Both the position numbers and the translations under genes were made by a program. A stretch of DNA of 14,385 nucleotides, taken from assembly GCA_947455585.1 (NCBI GenBank), contig CANGOY010000021.1, positions 1-14,385 on the forward strand, written 5' to 3'. Positions 13,785 to 14,385 of this stretch are shown in pieces. The stretch comes from Comamonadaceae bacterium. GTDB lineage: Bacteria; Pseudomonadota; Gammaproteobacteria; Burkholderiales; Burkholderiaceae_C. The notes beneath the pieces are model-generated. The model did no database searches. It had not been told where the DNA came from and saw only the letters and a program-made list of their open reading frames with translations. The first letter of the stretch is position 1, and every line of letters begins with the position of its first letter.

Positions 13785-14255
13785 ATGTTTCACATCGTCC
13801 TAGTCCACCCCGAAATCCCCCCCAACACGGGCAACGTCATCCGCTTGGCGGCCAACACCGGCTGCACCTTGCATTTGATTGAGCCTTTGGGCTTCTCGAT
13901 GGAAGACAAGCACATGCGCCGCGCGGGCTTGGACTACCACGAGTACGCGCCCATGCTGCGCCACGCCAACTGGGCCACGTTTTTGAACGACGCCAAACCC
14001 GACCCTGCCCGCATGTTTGCCATGACCACAAAAGGTTCTAGCACCGCGCACGACACCGCCTTTCAGCCTGGCGATTGGTTTGTATTTGGGTCAGAGACCA
14101 GCGGGTTGCCAGCGGACATCCGCGAAAGCTTTCCGCTTAACCAGCGCCTGCGCCTGCCCATGCGTGCGGAGCAGCGCAGCCTGAACCTGTCTAACTCGGT
14201 CGCTGTCATCACCTACGAGGCTTGGCGGCAAAACGGCTTTGCTGGCAAGGTCTAA
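13785..14255 (+). CDS. trmL: tRNA (cytidine(34)-2'-O)-methyltransferase TrmL
   Basis: A SPOUT-class knotted methyltransferase that methylates the ribose of the wobble base in tRNA-Leu isoacceptors. Seen: 156 residues from ATG 13785; N-terminal MFHIVLVHPEIPPNTGN; FGSETSGLP at 101-109; and the knot motif SLNLSNSVAVITYEA from 132, all hallmarks of TrmL. Length agrees with the usual ~155-160. The open frame also offers ATG 13767, giving six extra residues, but the family normally begins at M-F-x-I-V-L. It lies 83 bp after comF and could share its transcript. The sequence is very GC-rich. Confidence 0.95.
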   Translation: MFHIVLVHPEIPPNTGNVIRLAANTGCTLHLIEPLGFSMEDKHMRRAGLDYHEYAPMLRHANWATFLNDAKPDPARMFAMTTKGSSTAHDTAFQPGDWFVFGSETSGLPADIRESFPLNQRLRLPMRAEQRSLNLSNSVAVITYEAWRQNGFAGKV

Positions 14256-14274
14256 AAAGCCAACCTAATCCGCG

Positions 14275-14318
14275 TTGATCCAAGTCAAGGCTTATGGCGT
14301 TCTGCAAAGCACCATATA
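14275..14318 (+). promoter_or_regulatory. Candidate FNR-dependent promoter for a gene beyond the window
   Basis: TTGAT-CCAA-GTCAA at 14275-14288 matches the FNR/ANR consensus in 9 of 10 positions; the GTCAA half-site is common in natural sites. CATATA at 14313-14318 could be the -10 element, placing transcription start near 14324 and the box centre at about -42, the classic class II activation distance. An ATG at 14381 just before the window end may begin the regulated gene, but it lacks a clear ribosome site and only five bases are visible. Confidence 0.55.
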
Positions 14319-14330
14319 GCTCTAGGTTTT

Positions 14331-14356
14331 AAGCCCTCGCCTACACTATAGGGCTT
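14331..14356. repeat. Short inverted repeat in the leader before the window end
   Basis: AAGCCCT (14331-14337) and AGGGCTT (14350-14356) are perfect complements with a 12-nt spacer containing TACACTATA. It lies downstream of the candidate FNR promoter, so it would form a hairpin in the 5' leader; or it flanks a second -10-like element. No T-run follows immediately, so a terminator is unlikely. Confidence 0.45.
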
Positions 14357-14385
14357 GATTTATATAGATTTATTCCTGTCATGAG

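Noticed and set aside
1..14385. CRISPR arrays, tRNA/rRNA genes, insertion sequences, phage genes
   Set aside because: No regularly spaced repeats, no RNA gene signatures and no transposase or integrase motifs were seen on either strand.

Overview
The window looks like a chromosomal segment of a betaproteobacterium of the order Burkholderiales, most likely a Comamonadaceae-type organism with moderate GC. This is inferred from the gene order and the style of the proteins (rpoH next to a SCO gene, ctaB and a cytochrome oxidase cluster; a BioC-like methyltransferase with a WEPV-type motif; comF; trmL). I cannot name the genus from sequence alone.

Layout: (1) 3-674, 3'-part of rpoH on the plus strand, followed by a strong terminator. 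(2) 746-8877, an almost continuous minus-strand aa3-type cytochrome c oxidase operon. In transcription order it holds a diheme cytochrome c4, a 76-residue two-helix protein, coxB, coxA, a 35-residue assembly protein, ctaG, coxC, SURF1, a SCO-like membrane protein, ctaB and SCO. One small twin-transmembrane gene (3680-3880) lies in the middle on the opposite strand. (3) 8878-8939, a short divergent regulatory region with a perfect FNR/ANR-type palindrome. (4) 8940-11982, a plus-strand operon of ctaA (heme A synthase), a diheme cytochrome c and a triheme cytochrome c, joined by ATGA stop/start overlaps. (5) 11976-14255, a BioC-like methyltransferase (minus), comF and trmL (plus). (6) 14256-14385, a leader/promoter region with a second FNR-type box for a gene beyond the window.

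Functionally, regions 2 and 4 form one respiratory module: structural subunits I-III, copper delivery (CtaG, SCO, SCO-like), heme O/A synthesis (CtaB, CtaA), heme insertion (SURF1) and seven c-type heme sites in three separate proteins that could feed electrons to CuA.

The most unusual feature is the oxidase. CoxA keeps its metal ligands, the active-site Tyr and the whole D proton channel, but every K-channel residue I can align is replaced (Lys to Leu340, Thr to Leu337, Ser to Pro277). CoxB has also lost the K-channel entry Glu of its second membrane helix, which instead carries a buried Asp. Directly upstream of coxB is a 76-residue protein that looks like a subunit II membrane hairpin without the CuA domain, and it keeps the exact FH-x5-E-x2-W-S-x2-P motif that CoxB lacks. 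This suggests a split or rewired subunit II and a naturally K-channel-less heme-copper oxidase. Other oddities are the displaced ctaA, the lack of the fused heme c domain on CoxB, and a perfect 17-bp inverted repeat inside the triheme cytochrome gene.
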